Notes: generated by a model not told the origin, from the letters alone. 64,000 nucleotides of DNA from Sulfurospirillum diekertiae (GCF_011769985.2 NZ_CP039734.2:2232001-2296000), one strand, 5' to 3'; shown: positions 17,188-28,236, counted from the stretch's first letter. Made by a program: numbers and translations.

Positions 17188-17853
17188 TTATTTTAAGCTA
17201 TTGAGATAGGCAATGAGGGCCACAATCTCTTTGATCTCACCGCGTTTAAATGCCTCTTTAACCTCTTGGCTTTTCATGTCTGCAACAATCAGTGCAGCTT
17301 CTTCCATAACAGCTTTTTTAGCCTCTTCATGGGTACCAAGTTTAGGCATATCAGGTTGATCGTAAGGTGTGTTGAAAACTTTTTTTACGGTCAATGCTTC
17401 TGCGTATGCTGTATCAATGTCAGCAATGTTTTTAAACATATGCTTGTACGCTGGCATAATAGAACCAGGAACAACGCTGATAGGATCAGACATATGATAC
17501 TCATGCCAGTCGCTTGTTCGATAGTTTCCAACCCGCATCAAATCTGGTCCAGTTCTTTTAGAACCCCAAAGGAATGGTCTATCGTAAGCATACTCACCAC
17601 TTAAAGAGTACATACCGTAACGGTCTGTCTCTGATTTGAATGGACGAACCAATTGTGAATGACATGCATTACAGTCATCTTTAATGTAGACTTGACGGCC
17701 TGCTAATTGAAGTACTGTATAAGGCTTTGTACCAACAACTGGACGTGCTGTCTCCATAAAATCAGGTAAAATTGTTACAACACCTGCATATGCAATCACC
17801 AAAAATACACCTACCGCAAAAAAGAATGGGTTTCTTTCTAACCAATGAAACAT
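17188..17853 (-). CDS. ccoO: cbb3 cytochrome c oxidase subunit II, monohaem cytochrome c
   Basis: A 221-residue membrane-anchored cytochrome c of the cbb3 oxidase. One N-terminal helix (PFFFAVGVFLVIAYAGVVTI), then GRQVYIKDDCNACHSQLVRPF with the haem motif CNACH, and PGSIMPAYKHMF containing the axial Met. Position after ccoN and length are standard. Confidence 0.96.
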   Translation of the reverse strand: MFHWLERNPFFFAVGVFLVIAYAGVVTILPDFMETARPVVGTKPYTVLQLAGRQVYIKDDCNACHSQLVRPFKSETDRYGMYSLSGEYAYDRPFLWGSKRTGPDLMRVGNYRTSDWHEYHMSDPISVVPGSIMPAYKHMFKNIADIDTAYAEALTVKKVFNTPYDQPDMPKLGTHEEAKKAVMEEAALIVADMKSQEVKEAFKRGEIKEIVALIAYLNSLK

Positions 17854-17868
17854 AATCCTATCCTCCTT

Positions 17869-19335
17869 TTACGCTGCCATAGGTGAAGCATTTTGAGGTT
17901 CAGCCTCAATTGCTTTACTTACAGTCATTGTTTTATACATATTGTAAGTGAATATGAAGAAACCGACAAGGTATAGTAAACCACCTGTTGCACGAATAGC
18001 ATAGTAAGGAATCAATACAGTCACAGTATCAATAAATGAATAAGCAAGGTTACCAAATTGGTCTGTTGCTCTCCACATCATACCTTGTGTAATACCTGCA
18101 ATCCACATACTTGAGAAATAAAGTACGATACCCGTTGTTTGAATCCAAAATTGTGCTTCAATTAATTTTTTACTGAAAATTTCACGGTTAAACATACGAG
18201 GAGCCATATGATACAGTGCTGCCATGATCATAAAACCAACCCAGCCTAATGTACCATCATGAACGTGTCCAGGAACCCAATCTGTAAAGTGCGCAAGGGC
18301 ATTAACAGATTTAATCGCTAAGATTGGACCTTCAAGAGTACTAAACATATAGAATGTTGAAGCAAAAATCATCAATTTAATCAATGGATTCTCTTTGAGT
18401 TGACCCCACTGTCCTTTCATCGTAAGGAGAATGTTAATCGCACTACCCCAAGAAGGAAGAATCAAAATAATTGAGAAAATTGAACCCATGGTTTGTACCC
18501 AATCTGGAACAGTTGAGTAAAGTAAGTGGTGTCCACCTGCCCAAAGGTATACGAACATCAATCCCCAGAAAGAAAGAAGTGATAGTTTATAAGAAAAAAC
18601 TGGTTGACCAGACTCTTTTGGTAAGAAATAGTAGATCATCGCAATAATAGGCACGGTAAAAATAAATGCTACGGCATTGTGACCATACCACCATTGTACC
18701 ATTGCATCATTTGAGCCTGCATACATAGAAACGGAGTGATACCATTTTCCTGTGCCCGCAACAAAGTAGGTTGGAACTTCCATGTTATTGAAAAGGTACA
18801 ACATAGCAACACCAAGAAATGTTGCAATAAAATACCACATAGAAATATAAAGCGTCTTCTCGCGCCTAATACCAATGAGACCAAAAATATTTAATCCCCA
18901 GAGTACCCATACCACGACAACAAGAATATCCAATGGCCATTCAAGTTCTGCGTACTCTTTAGAAGTAGAAATACCCATAAAAAGGGAAATAACTGCACAT
19001 ACCATTAAAATCATATAGAGCCAAAAATGAAGCTTTGATATGAACATTAAGAATGGTGATTCTGCAATCGAAACCTTGAGTACTCTTTGCCCGATATAGT
19101 ACCACGCTGCAAAGATTCCGCTTAGTAAGAATCCAAAAATTACTCCTGACGTATGTAATGGTCTTAAACGACTGAAAGTACCATATTCACCTGCCAAGTA
19201 ATTCAACTCAGGGAAAGCCATTTGATAAGCGATAACCACGCCTATTAACATACCAACGATTCCAAAAAGGATCGCTGCGTAGGTAAAACATTTGGCTACT
19301 GAATAGTCATAGTTCAATGCATCTCTAGCCTGCAT
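17869..19335 (-). CDS. ccoN: cbb3 cytochrome c oxidase subunit I
   Basis: The catalytic haem-copper subunit that reduces oxygen to water with high affinity. 488 residues with twelve or so helices; LRPLHTSGVIFG holds the low-spin haem His, WWYGHNAVAFIFTVP the CuB His, and GGHHLLYSTVPDW and HVHDGTLGW further haem/copper ligands. An AGGAGG ribosome-binding site precedes ATG 19335; the in-frame TTG before it is unlikely. This is the first gene of an eight-gene operon, pointing to microaerobic respiration. Confidence 0.97.
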   Translation of the reverse strand: MQARDALNYDYSVAKCFTYAAILFGIVGMLIGVVIAYQMAFPELNYLAGEYGTFSRLRPLHTSGVIFGFLLSGIFAAWYYIGQRVLKVSIAESPFLMFISKLHFWLYMILMVCAVISLFMGISTSKEYAELEWPLDILVVVVWVLWGLNIFGLIGIRREKTLYISMWYFIATFLGVAMLYLFNNMEVPTYFVAGTGKWYHSVSMYAGSNDAMVQWWYGHNAVAFIFTVPIIAMIYYFLPKESGQPVFSYKLSLLSFWGLMFVYLWAGGHHLLYSTVPDWVQTMGSIFSIILILPSWGSAINILLTMKGQWGQLKENPLIKLMIFASTFYMFSTLEGPILAIKSVNALAHFTDWVPGHVHDGTLGWVGFMIMAALYHMAPRMFNREIFSKKLIEAQFWIQTTGIVLYFSSMWIAGITQGMMWRATDQFGNLAYSFIDTVTVLIPYYAIRATGGLLYLVGFFIFTYNMYKTMTVSKAIEAEPQNASPMAA

Positions 19336-19344
19336 CAATTCCTC

Positions 19345-19400
19345 CTACTTGTGTTTTTATGTCACAAAAATATCACATAATGTAAGAATTATAGTGCACC
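19345..19400 (-). promoter_or_regulatory. candidate ccoN promoter with TGTGA repeats
   Basis: TATAAT on the minus strand at 19388-19393 is followed within 20 bases by TGTGATATTTTTGTGACAT, two TGTGA direct repeats near the expected transcription start. The repeats could bind a CRP/FNR-type regulator, though the normal inverted-repeat spacing is absent. Basis for the -10 is fair; for the operator it is weak. Confidence 0.45.
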
Positions 19401-19469
19401 AAATCTACAACGAAGCTTAAGAAGATTAAATTTGTGTTAAATAAAAAATGTTAAGAAAAAATTTATAAT

Positions 19470-19503
19470 TAGCAGTACAAGAACGATGGAATTATCGTTC
19501 TTG
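19470..19503 (-). terminator. terminator of the response-regulator operon
   Basis: A perfect 10-bp stem, CAAGAACGAT with a six-base loop and its complement, overlapping the response-regulator stop codon. It is followed on the minus strand by TACTGCTAATTATAAATTTTTTC, a delayed T-tract. Confidence 0.65.
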
Positions 19504-20172
19504 CGTGTTGATTTTGTAGCCAAGACCGGGAATATTTTTGATAAACTCTTTATCTGTTTTTTCACGAACACGCTTAATAAAGGTACGTATGGCTGAATCT
19601 GTTACTTTTTTGTTTGTCCAAACATACTTTTTAATCTCTTCATGAAGGACAAATACACCTAAATTTTTAACAAGAACTGAGATAAAAAGTAACTCTTTTT
19701 TAGTTAAGAAAATTGTTTTACCCTCTTTCACTAAAACCCGTCTACTTTTATCAAACTGATAGCTGTATCCTAATTCAACGATATCACTTTGATCTAACAT
19801 CTCTTTGGAAACAAATTTGAGTGTTGTTAAGAGCTCATCTGGATCAATTGGTTTGATGAGATACTTGTCAATACCAACATCAATCGCCTCTAACAATCGC
19901 TCTTTTTCACTAAATGCACTTAAAATAATAATAGGGGTTTGCTTCGATATATGTTTAATCTCTTTTGCCATCATTAAACCATCCATAACCGGCATCATAA
20001 TATCTGTGACAACAATGTCAGGTTTATACTTTTTGAATTTTTTTAACCCATCATCACCATCACGTGCAACAATGAACTTAGCAAACTCATCCCCGATGGC
20101 GCTCTCTAAGGCATTTCTGAGATCTTCTTCGTCCTCAACAAACAAAACCGTCAATTTTGACAATCCACTCAT
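19492..20172 (-). CDS. OmpR-type response regulator
   Basis: A 226-residue regulator: receiver domain with the acidic pair in FVEDEED, phospho-acceptor Asp57 (VVTDIMMPVMDG) and Lys107 (YLIKPID), then a winged-helix DNA-binding domain (LTKKELLFISVLVKN, then DSAIRTFIKRVREKT and GLGYKI). It follows the histidine kinase gene by 12 bases and is presumably its partner. Targets are unknown; the divergent position is not available because ccoN lies downstream on the same strand behind a terminator, but the oxidase operon is an obvious candidate. Confidence 0.93.
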   Translation of the reverse strand: MSGLSKLTVLFVEDEEDLRNALESAIGDEFAKFIVARDGDDGLKKFKKYKPDIVVTDIMMPVMDGLMMAKEIKHISKQTPIIILSAFSEKERLLEAIDVGIDKYLIKPIDPDELLTTLKFVSKEMLDQSDIVELGYSYQFDKSRRVLVKEGKTIFLTKKELLFISVLVKNLGVFVLHEEIKKYVWTNKKVTDSAIRTFIKRVREKTDKEFIKNIPGLGYKINTQER

Positions 20173-20184
20173 AGCTCTTCCTTT

Positions 20185-21408
20185 TTACTCTTTGACTGAA
20201 GGAATAGTGATAGTGAAACAGACTCCATCATTGCAATTCTCTGCAACGATAAGTCCTTGCATACTATTATTGATAATCATCTTACTCATATAAAGCCCCA
20301 AGCCAGTGCCAGCACTCGCATGTTTTGTTGTAAAATAAGGCTCGAAAATCTTATCTAAAATAGTTGACTCAATCCCACCAGCATTATCGCAGACTTTAAT
20401 TATAGCATCTCCAAGCCCTAATGTGTCAATTTCAATATAAATTAATCTATTTTTTATTTTGTTGTTGCAAAATGCGTCAATCGTATTATTGATTAAATTG
20501 ATTAAGACTTGAGAAAATTCATTAAAATAACCTCTGATGTTGGCATCTTTTTTTATATTAAGCTCGATAGTAACTTCATTTTTTTCTAAAGTACCTCGCA
20601 TAATATCCATTGCTTCGTTCGCCACATGACTTAGCGCAAAAACTTCACTTTGACGATCAGGGCTGAAAAAATGACGGAAATCTTCAATGGTTTCGGACAT
20701 TTTGGAAACAATCTTTTTGGCATGCGCGTAACTGTCTTCAAACTCTATCCCTTTACCTTCATTTTGAAGACGATAGAGCTTGTTCATTTTATAAAGTGTG
20801 ATATTAAGCTCAGAAAGGGGCTGTCTCCATTGGTGTGCAATATTGGCGATCATTTCACCCATCGAAGCAAGACGTGATTGCTGAAATAAAATACGATCTT
20901 TCTCACGATTTTTTTCAACTTCTTCTCTCACACGCTCTTCCAACGTTTGATTGAGGATTGTTAAGGCTTTCGTCTGTTCTTTAACTCTCTCTTCAAGGGT
21001 TTCATTAAGTTCTTCGAGCTCTTCATCTTTGGCTATCAGCGCCTCGCTTAAGCGGACACTTTCTGTCACATCATAACGAATAGCAATAAACTCTTCAATA
21101 TCACCATTTTCATCGAGTATAGGGAAAACTGTCGTATTGACGTAAAACGTACTGCCATCTTTGGCTAGATTTTTAACCGTTGACTTATACGTTTTTTTTT
21201 GAAGTATGGTTTGCCAAAGTTGCTTAAATGTCGAAGCAGGTACGTCAGGATGTCTTACAATATTATGGTTTTTTCCTACTAGCTCTTCTTTAGTATAACC
21301 CGAAATTTTGCAAAACTCATCATTAACAAAGGTGATAATACCGAAAATATCGGTTTTTGAGATAATATTACTGCTTTCAATAGCACTCTGATATTGTTCT
21401 AATTTCAT
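20185..21408 (-). CDS. soluble PAS-domain sensor histidine kinase
   Basis: A 407-residue cytoplasmic kinase without membrane segments. An N-terminal PAS domain (residues about 10-118) has the Aer-like segment KNHNIVRHPDVPASTFKQLW, suggesting redox or oxygen sensing through a cofactor. A coiled coil follows (about 118-175), then the phospho-acceptor His192 in ANIAHQWRQPLSEL, and an HATPase domain with NLINNTIDAF, VCDNAGGI, TTKHASAGTGLGLYMSK. The start overlaps the SafE/TauE stop by four bases. Redox sensing is inference. Confidence 0.92.
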   Translation of the reverse strand: MKLEQYQSAIESSNIISKTDIFGIITFVNDEFCKISGYTKEELVGKNHNIVRHPDVPASTFKQLWQTILQKKTYKSTVKNLAKDGSTFYVNTTVFPILDENGDIEEFIAIRYDVTESVRLSEALIAKDEELEELNETLEERVKEQTKALTILNQTLEERVREEVEKNREKDRILFQQSRLASMGEMIANIAHQWRQPLSELNITLYKMNKLYRLQNEGKGIEFEDSYAHAKKIVSKMSETIEDFRHFFSPDRQSEVFALSHVANEAMDIMRGTLEKNEVTIELNIKKDANIRGYFNEFSQVLINLINNTIDAFCNNKIKNRLIYIEIDTLGLGDAIIKVCDNAGGIESTILDKIFEPYFTTKHASAGTGLGLYMSKMIINNSMQGLIVAENCNDGVCFTITIPSVKE

Positions 21409-22085
21409 ATAATTGCTGCACTGTAACCAAGATACGCCATATAAATTCCATAACCAACAATAATCAATGAAGCTATTTTAATCATAACTTCTCTAAATTC
21501 ACTTCCTTTTAAAAATCCTACAATAAATCCAAGCCCTAACATTGCAGGCATCGTTGAAAGTCCAAAAATAGCCATTGTGAAGCCACCCAAAAGAAAAGAA
21601 CCCGAAGTGGTTGCAGCCGCTAAAAAGAAATAGACTAGACCGCATGGCAAGAAACCATTTAAAAGACCTAGCCCATAAAAACTTCCCATGGATTTAGAGT
21701 GAATGAGATGTGAAAAAAGTGTTTTAATCAAAGGATTAAAAGCGACAGTTGCCTCTAATGAAGTTAAAAATTTTATTTTTCCCATCATTGATAATCCCAT
21801 TAAAACCATAAGAATACCAATGACAAAGTAGAAATAACCATTAATCTGGGCGGAAAAGGTAAAAATACTCCCCAATGCACCAAAAAACATGCCAAGAAAT
21901 GTATAGGCGCTAATTCGTCCTAGATTGTAAGTAAGATGTGCGAGAAATTGTCTGAATGAAGACGTGGAAGAGTCAATCTTAGCACTACTGTATGCCATGA
22001 CAAATCCTCCACACATGCCTATGCAATGCCCTAAACTTCCTAAAAACGCAACACTAATGATTGCTGTAATATCGATGACGTTAAT
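21405..22085 (-). CDS. SafE/TauE-family membrane protein, probable ATT start
   Basis: A six- to seven-helix protein of the urease-accessory/sulfite-exporter type; in cbb3-containing bacteria, members near oxidase genes (CcoS/CcoI-linked SafE types) are associated with metal handling. The family signature FLGSLGHCIGMCGGF is intact only if translation begins upstream of the first in-frame ATG (22016, the Met inside that motif). Upstream to an in-frame TAA there is no ATG, GTG or TTG. An ATT at 22085, seven bases after GGAG, gives (M)NVIDITAIISVAFLGSLGHC, the expected N terminus and first helix. Starting at 22016 gives 203 residues, at 22085 gives 226. Substrate is unknown. Confidence 0.75.
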   Translation of the reverse strand: MNVIDITAIISVAFLGSLGHCIGMCGGFVMAYSSAKIDSSTSSFRQFLAHLTYNLGRISAYTFLGMFFGALGSIFTFSAQINGYFYFVIGILMVLMGLSMMGKIKFLTSLEATVAFNPLIKTLFSHLIHSKSMGSFYGLGLLNGFLPCGLVYFFLAAATTSGSFLLGGFTMAIFGLSTMPAMLGLGFIVGFLKGSEFREVMIKIASLIIVGYGIYMAYLGYSAAII

Positions 22086-22101
22086 GGCATTGCTCCGTTA
22101 T

Positions 22102-23232
22102 TTAAAGTCTATTGGCAAACTCTTGGAAAATGTATCGACTCTCTTGCGGACCTGCACTCGCTTCAGGATGATGCTGTACGGAAAAAATGGGCGAGTTATT
22201 GTATTCAAGCCCCTCAATCGTATTATCAAAAAGATTCACATGCGTAATACGAGCGACCTTACAAATATCATCAGGAACATTGTAATTATGGTTTTGCGTT
22301 GTAATTTCCACAATACTAGTTTTCATATTTTTAACAGGGTGATTACCACCATGTTGTCCAAATTTTAACTTATAGGTCGGATACCCATGCGCAATAGAAA
22401 GTAATTGGTGTCCTAAACAGATAGCAAACATAGGTACTTTTGCTTCAATTAATTTTTGAATTTGTACCGCTTCATCTTTCAAAATAAGTGGATCCCCGGG
22501 GCCATTGGATAAAAAGAGTCCGTGGATTTCACCTTTTTTGTAGCGAGCAATGACATCATCAGCACTAAAATTATGAGGGATAACCTCAACATCAAGTCCA
22601 ACTTCACAAAGTTCATTTAAGATATTGCGTTTAATGCCTAAATCTACGGCAAGAATTTTTTTACCCAATCGTTTAGGTGTGGCATTATACGCTTGAGCTT
22701 CAGCGTCCCAAACACCGTTGACATGGACATAAGATTTTGGAGTGCTGACTTTTTCAATATAGTTGACATCTTCAATACGAGGGCTGGCTTCAAGCATGGC
22801 TTTGAGCTTTGCAGGATCGCTCACTTCTGTTGAAGCGATCATCATTTTAGGGCCTGAATCTCGAATCATTTTGGTAAGATAGCGTGTATCAATGTCACAA
22901 ATACCCATACTTTCATATTTTTTCAAAAACTCGGGTAACGTTTCATGTGAACGGAAATTAGAAGGCGTTTCGTTAAGACTTCGCACAAACATACCGCTCG
23001 CATAAATCGTAGAACTTTCCATATCATTCTCATTGCATCCCACAATACCAATTTCAGGCATTGTAAATACAACAAACTGTCCTGCATAGCTCGGATCACT
23101 CATGATTTCTTGGTAACCACTCATAGAGGTATTAAAAACAATCTCTCCTGTTTTTGAACCATCAAAACCAAAACTTTTTGCTTCTAAAAAAACACCATTT
23201 TCAAGATAAATCCATACAGGTTTTAACATCAT
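22102..23232 (-). CDS. carA: carbamoyl-phosphate synthase small subunit
   Basis: The glutaminase subunit that supplies ammonia for carbamoyl phosphate, used in arginine and pyrimidine synthesis. 376 residues: N-terminal CarA domain (VWIYLENGVFLEAKSFGFDG) and class I amidotransferase domain with FAICLGHQLLSIAHG (nucleophile Cys) and VQHHPEASAGPQES (His and Glu). Overlaps the DUF507 gene end by four bases. carB is not in this window. Confidence 0.96.
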   Translation of the reverse strand: MMLKPVWIYLENGVFLEAKSFGFDGSKTGEIVFNTSMSGYQEIMSDPSYAGQFVVFTMPEIGIVGCNENDMESSTIYASGMFVRSLNETPSNFRSHETLPEFLKKYESMGICDIDTRYLTKMIRDSGPKMMIASTEVSDPAKLKAMLEASPRIEDVNYIEKVSTPKSYVHVNGVWDAEAQAYNATPKRLGKKILAVDLGIKRNILNELCEVGLDVEVIPHNFSADDVIARYKKGEIHGLFLSNGPGDPLILKDEAVQIQKLIEAKVPMFAICLGHQLLSIAHGYPTYKLKFGQHGGNHPVKNMKTSIVEITTQNHNYNVPDDICKVARITHVNLFDNTIEGLEYNNSPIFSVQHHPEASAGPQESRYIFQEFANRL

Positions 23233-23783
23233 ACTAACATTCCTCTTTTTCTAAGCTCTTCTTCATAGAGCTTTTCAAAAATCAAATCATACTCTTCAGA
23301 ACCAGGAACTAAGGTTCGCTTGTAATTTGAAATTTTCTCTGCTACATCATCTTCAATCGCTTGAAAATTCGCAATATACGTTTCAATCGCAGTATAAACA
23401 ACATTCTTAACACGATTTTCGGTGACATTATAGTCAATCAAACCACTTTTCCAACAGATCTCTAAAATTTGGTGCGCAATATCGTTATACCTATCTTCAT
23501 AGGACAATGTAACACCAAATTCACGTGCAAGTTTTTTCTTAATTAACCAAAACATACTTCTTCGGTCAACTCGCTGAAACTCCATCTCATCTTCATTTTG
23601 ATCCAAAATCTCTGTAACACGCTCTTCAAGCGCAGTCTCTTGTTTAATATCGGCAACAATCAAATCCTCAGCGACTTTTACAATAGGCTCTAAGCCCTTA
23701 AGCATGGTAACAAATCCACAATTTAAAATATCGATCGCTATTTTATTGGCAATATAAGGGGCATGAGGCAATCTGATTTTCAT
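23229..23783 (-). CDS. DUF507 family protein
   Basis: A 184-residue helical protein with the DUF507 pattern: MKIRLPHAPYIANKIAIDIL at the N terminus and EELRKRGMLV at the C terminus, the latter highly typical. No function is established. The domain usually appears once per half; here two related halves seem to occupy the length (the EERVTEILDQNE and ENRVKNVVYTAI regions). It is followed directly by carA, as in several Campylobacterota. Confidence 0.85.
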   Translation of the reverse strand: MKIRLPHAPYIANKIAIDILNCGFVTMLKGLEPIVKVAEDLIVADIKQETALEERVTEILDQNEDEMEFQRVDRRSMFWLIKKKLAREFGVTLSYEDRYNDIAHQILEICWKSGLIDYNVTENRVKNVVYTAIETYIANFQAIEDDVAEKISNYKRTLVPGSEEYDLIFEKLYEEELRKRGMLV

Positions 23784-23866
23784 CCATAAACCTTACTTCT
23801 GAATTTTCCACATTCTATCAAAAGTAAGGTAAATATCTGTTTAGAGAAAGAAAGGGGAAGGTTTCG

Positions 23867-24394
23867 TCACTCTTTTGTTTGATTATCTTCTACAAAAGGA
23901 GGACCTTTCTTAAGGCGTTGGGTAATATCAGAAGCAATTTGGGGATTCATCTTTGCTAAGATTTGCGATATTTTCTTAGGTGGCAATCCAAAAATAATGG
24001 CTGCTCCCTCATGAATAGGGAGTTTTTCAACAATAGCGGCAGCTGCCGCATCTTTCATCTTAATATAGGTCTCATCTAGTTTATCATTTTTCTTCGATTC
24101 AACTTGCTCTAAAAGCTTTTTATTTTCAGCCAACATTGCAGCAATCTGTTGCTCTTTGGCTTCGATCTCAGCTTTAGTTTTAGCCAATGCATTTTCTTTC
24201 TCTTTGAGTGCATTCTTTTGTTTTTCAAAAAGTGCATTCGTTGCGGCTTGCAAAGCTTCAAAGGATTGTCGTGCTTCATCGATTTTTTCAACTTCATGCA
24301 AAAGTTCCCCTTTGCGCGTTTCAAAGACTTGCGTACAATCAATCGTTTCTGCATACACTAAAGAGCTGATCAATAAGATCCAAATACACTTCAT
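23867..24394 (-). CDS. MotE-like periplasmic motility protein
   Basis: A 175-residue secreted protein. Signal peptide MKCIWILLISSLVYA, a coiled coil over about residues 25-115 rich in Glu, Lys and Gln, and a C-terminal MgtE-N-like segment (AAAIVEKLPIHEGAAIIFGL then PPKKISQILAKMNPQIASDI). This arrangement matches MotE/PDP proteins of Campylobacterota, periplasmic factors needed for flagellar stator function. The preceding gene is fliJ-like and overlaps by four bases, supporting a flagellar role. Confidence 0.78.
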   Translation of the reverse strand: MKCIWILLISSLVYAETIDCTQVFETRKGELLHEVEKIDEARQSFEALQAATNALFEKQKNALKEKENALAKTKAEIEAKEQQIAAMLAENKKLLEQVESKKNDKLDETYIKMKDAAAAAIVEKLPIHEGAAIIFGLPPKKISQILAKMNPQIASDITQRLKKGPPFVEDNQTKE

Positions 24395-24825
24395 TCTCGA
24401 CCTTTTTTACTTATTTCACCCGCAAATAACATGGTTGATATTTCGTCCAAATAGAGCTGTTCTTCACGTTTGAGCTTCTCCATCATCGTTTGAAGCTCTT
24501 GCTCTTCAAGATACTTAAACTTTTCATATTCAATATGTGCTTTTTTATACTCTGATTGGAGCTGTTTTGTGTTTCGCTGAACAGAAACAAGTTCTTGCTC
24601 ACAACGTTTTTTATCACGATTTAAGATGCTTTTTTGCTCACCAACCATGAGAAGGAGTGAAATCATACCTTCTTTCGGTATTTGAACTGCCGAAATTTCA
24701 TCGTAAAGAGCCGCTATTTTATGATTTAACATGCGCTCTTTATTTTGGCTTTTTAAGAGTTCACGCTCGATTGCATCACGTTTTTGTTTTCGAATTTTAG
24801 CAATCTTGGAGAACTGGCTTTTCAT
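24391..24825 (-). CDS. fliJ: FliJ-like flagellar export chaperone
   Basis: A 144-residue, almost entirely helical coiled-coil protein (MKSQFSKIAKIRKQKRDAIE at the N terminus, long Lys/Glu/Gln heptads after it) of FliJ size and pattern. FliJ is the stalk of the flagellar export ATPase FliI. Coupling with a motE-like gene supports the call; low-complexity coiled coils make it less certain. The ribosome-binding AAAGG before the ATG comes from the palindrome at 24834. Confidence 0.68.
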   Translation of the reverse strand: MKSQFSKIAKIRKQKRDAIERELLKSQNKERMLNHKIAALYDEISAVQIPKEGMISLLLMVGEQKSILNRDKKRCEQELVSVQRNTKQLQSEYKKAHIEYEKFKYLEEQELQTMMEKLKREEQLYLDEISTMLFAGEISKKGRE

Positions 24826-24833
24826 AAATTACC

Positions 24834-24845
24834 TTTACATGTAAA
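24834..24845. repeat. TTTACATGTAAA palindrome supplying a ribosome-binding site
   Basis: Perfect copy eight bases before the fliJ-like ATG on the minus strand; its end plus GG gives AAAGG. It lies between the purA terminator and fliJ. Confidence 0.85.
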
Positions 24846-24885
24846 GATGAAAGATATTCTTGCGAAATGGCAAAATATTCCTAAA

Positions 24886-24924
24886 ACTATAGCGCTCAAA
24901 CATATATCACGTGAGCGCTATAGT
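24886..24924 (-). terminator. terminator of purA
   Basis: A perfect 13-bp stem, ACTATAGCGCTCA with a 13-base loop and its complement, directly after purA and followed on the minus strand by TTTTAGGAATATTTT. Confidence 0.8.
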
Positions 24925-24930
24925 CTTATT

Positions 24931-27034
<2,104 letters not shown>

Positions 27035-27036
27035 TA

Positions 27037-28146
27037 TTAACCTTGGTAAAATTCTTGGGTAAAGACCCTATTGGCAGTGCCATCGTATGCTCGCTTGCCA
27101 AGTTCCGCAAGAGCTAATTCAACAGCATTGAGTGTCCACGCAGTCTCATATACATTAACAAGTCCCATGTGGTTGATTCTAAACAGTGTCTCTTTTATGT
27201 GATCTTGTCCACCTGCCATATTGACACCGTATTTACTTTTCAAAATTTTACGGATTTTGCTCGCATCGTCATGTAAAACGGCACTCATCGCTTTAGCGGG
27301 TACTTTTGGATAGATGTGCAATCCCAAAGCTTGTAAAGCTTTATTGGTGGCAAAAGCTCTTTTCGCCGTATCCGCATAGAGCGCATCCAAACCGCCCTGG
27401 GAGTCTATGAGTTCAAACATAGCGACAAGACCAATAACCAGTGTCGTTGCTGCTGTCCATGCCGTTGTATTTTTCCGTTGATTTTTAAGTTCCGTTTTGA
27501 GGTTAAAATAATAACCCACGCCGCCATTTTCAATGATCTCTAACGCTTTAGCATTTAGACCAATAAAGGCAAGCCCCGGAGGAAGCATCAACGCTTTTTG
27601 ACTGCCTGAAATGAGTGCATCAACATGGGTCGTGTCAACTTTTTCAACGCCCACAGCGGTGATACCATCGGCAATGACCATAATATTAGGGCGAATCGCT
27701 TTTACTGCTTTGGCTACGGCTTCAACAGGATGACGAAGGCCACCTGCACTTTCACACACTTGCATACACACAGCATCAATGCTCGGATCGTTTTTAACAA
27801 GCTCAACAATGGCATCGACACTCACAGGAGTATCCCATTCATTTTTAATTTCGACAAATGGTTTATTGTAGGCAGCACAAATTTTGCCAAAACGCTCGCC
27901 AAATTTGCCCGAATTGACGACAATCGCTTTACTTTGGCACAAATGAAGCACACACGCTTCCATGGCACCAGTTCCACTGCTTGCAAGCATCAAAACTTCT
28001 TCCATATCAAACAGTTGTTTTAAATAGCCTCTTGCTTTTTCAAAAATAGACTCAAATTCAGGTGTTCTATGGTGAATGGTAGGTGTTCCCATCGCCATAC
28101 GAACCGCTTCAGGAACAGGAGTTGGTCCTGGTGTCAAAAGTAACAT
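27037..28146 (-). CDS. class V aminotransferase (alanine-glyoxylate aminotransferase family)
   Basis: A 369-residue PLP enzyme. MLLLTPGPTPVPEAVRMAMG is the family N terminus with the PGPT motif, SSGTGAMEA contacts the cofactor phosphate, and ISGSQKALMLPPGLAFIGL contains the PLP Lys. Family members use alanine, serine or aspartate with glyoxylate; substrate is not predictable here. GAGGAT precedes the ATG by four bases. It is the first gene of the run into hisZ-purA. Confidence 0.92.
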   Translation of the reverse strand: MLLLTPGPTPVPEAVRMAMGTPTIHHRTPEFESIFEKARGYLKQLFDMEEVLMLASSGTGAMEACVLHLCQSKAIVVNSGKFGERFGKICAAYNKPFVEIKNEWDTPVSVDAIVELVKNDPSIDAVCMQVCESAGGLRHPVEAVAKAVKAIRPNIMVIADGITAVGVEKVDTTHVDALISGSQKALMLPPGLAFIGLNAKALEIIENGGVGYYFNLKTELKNQRKNTTAWTAATTLVIGLVAMFELIDSQGGLDALYADTAKRAFATNKALQALGLHIYPKVPAKAMSAVLHDDASKIRKILKSKYGVNMAGGQDHIKETLFRINHMGLVNVYETAWTLNAVELALAELGKRAYDGTANRVFTQEFYQG

Positions 28147-28236
28147 AAGAGATCCTCATCGTGTAGTTTTAGAAGCGATTGTAACAAAATATTGCTTGTT
28201 GTTTCTTTAGCACCTCCCATATTTACTAGCTTTACT

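Noticed and set aside
21405-22016. SafE/TauE gene starting at the ATG at 22016
   Set aside because: This would cut the conserved HCIGMCGGF motif and remove the first helix, and no ribosome-binding site fits well; the upstream ATT start explains the sequence better.
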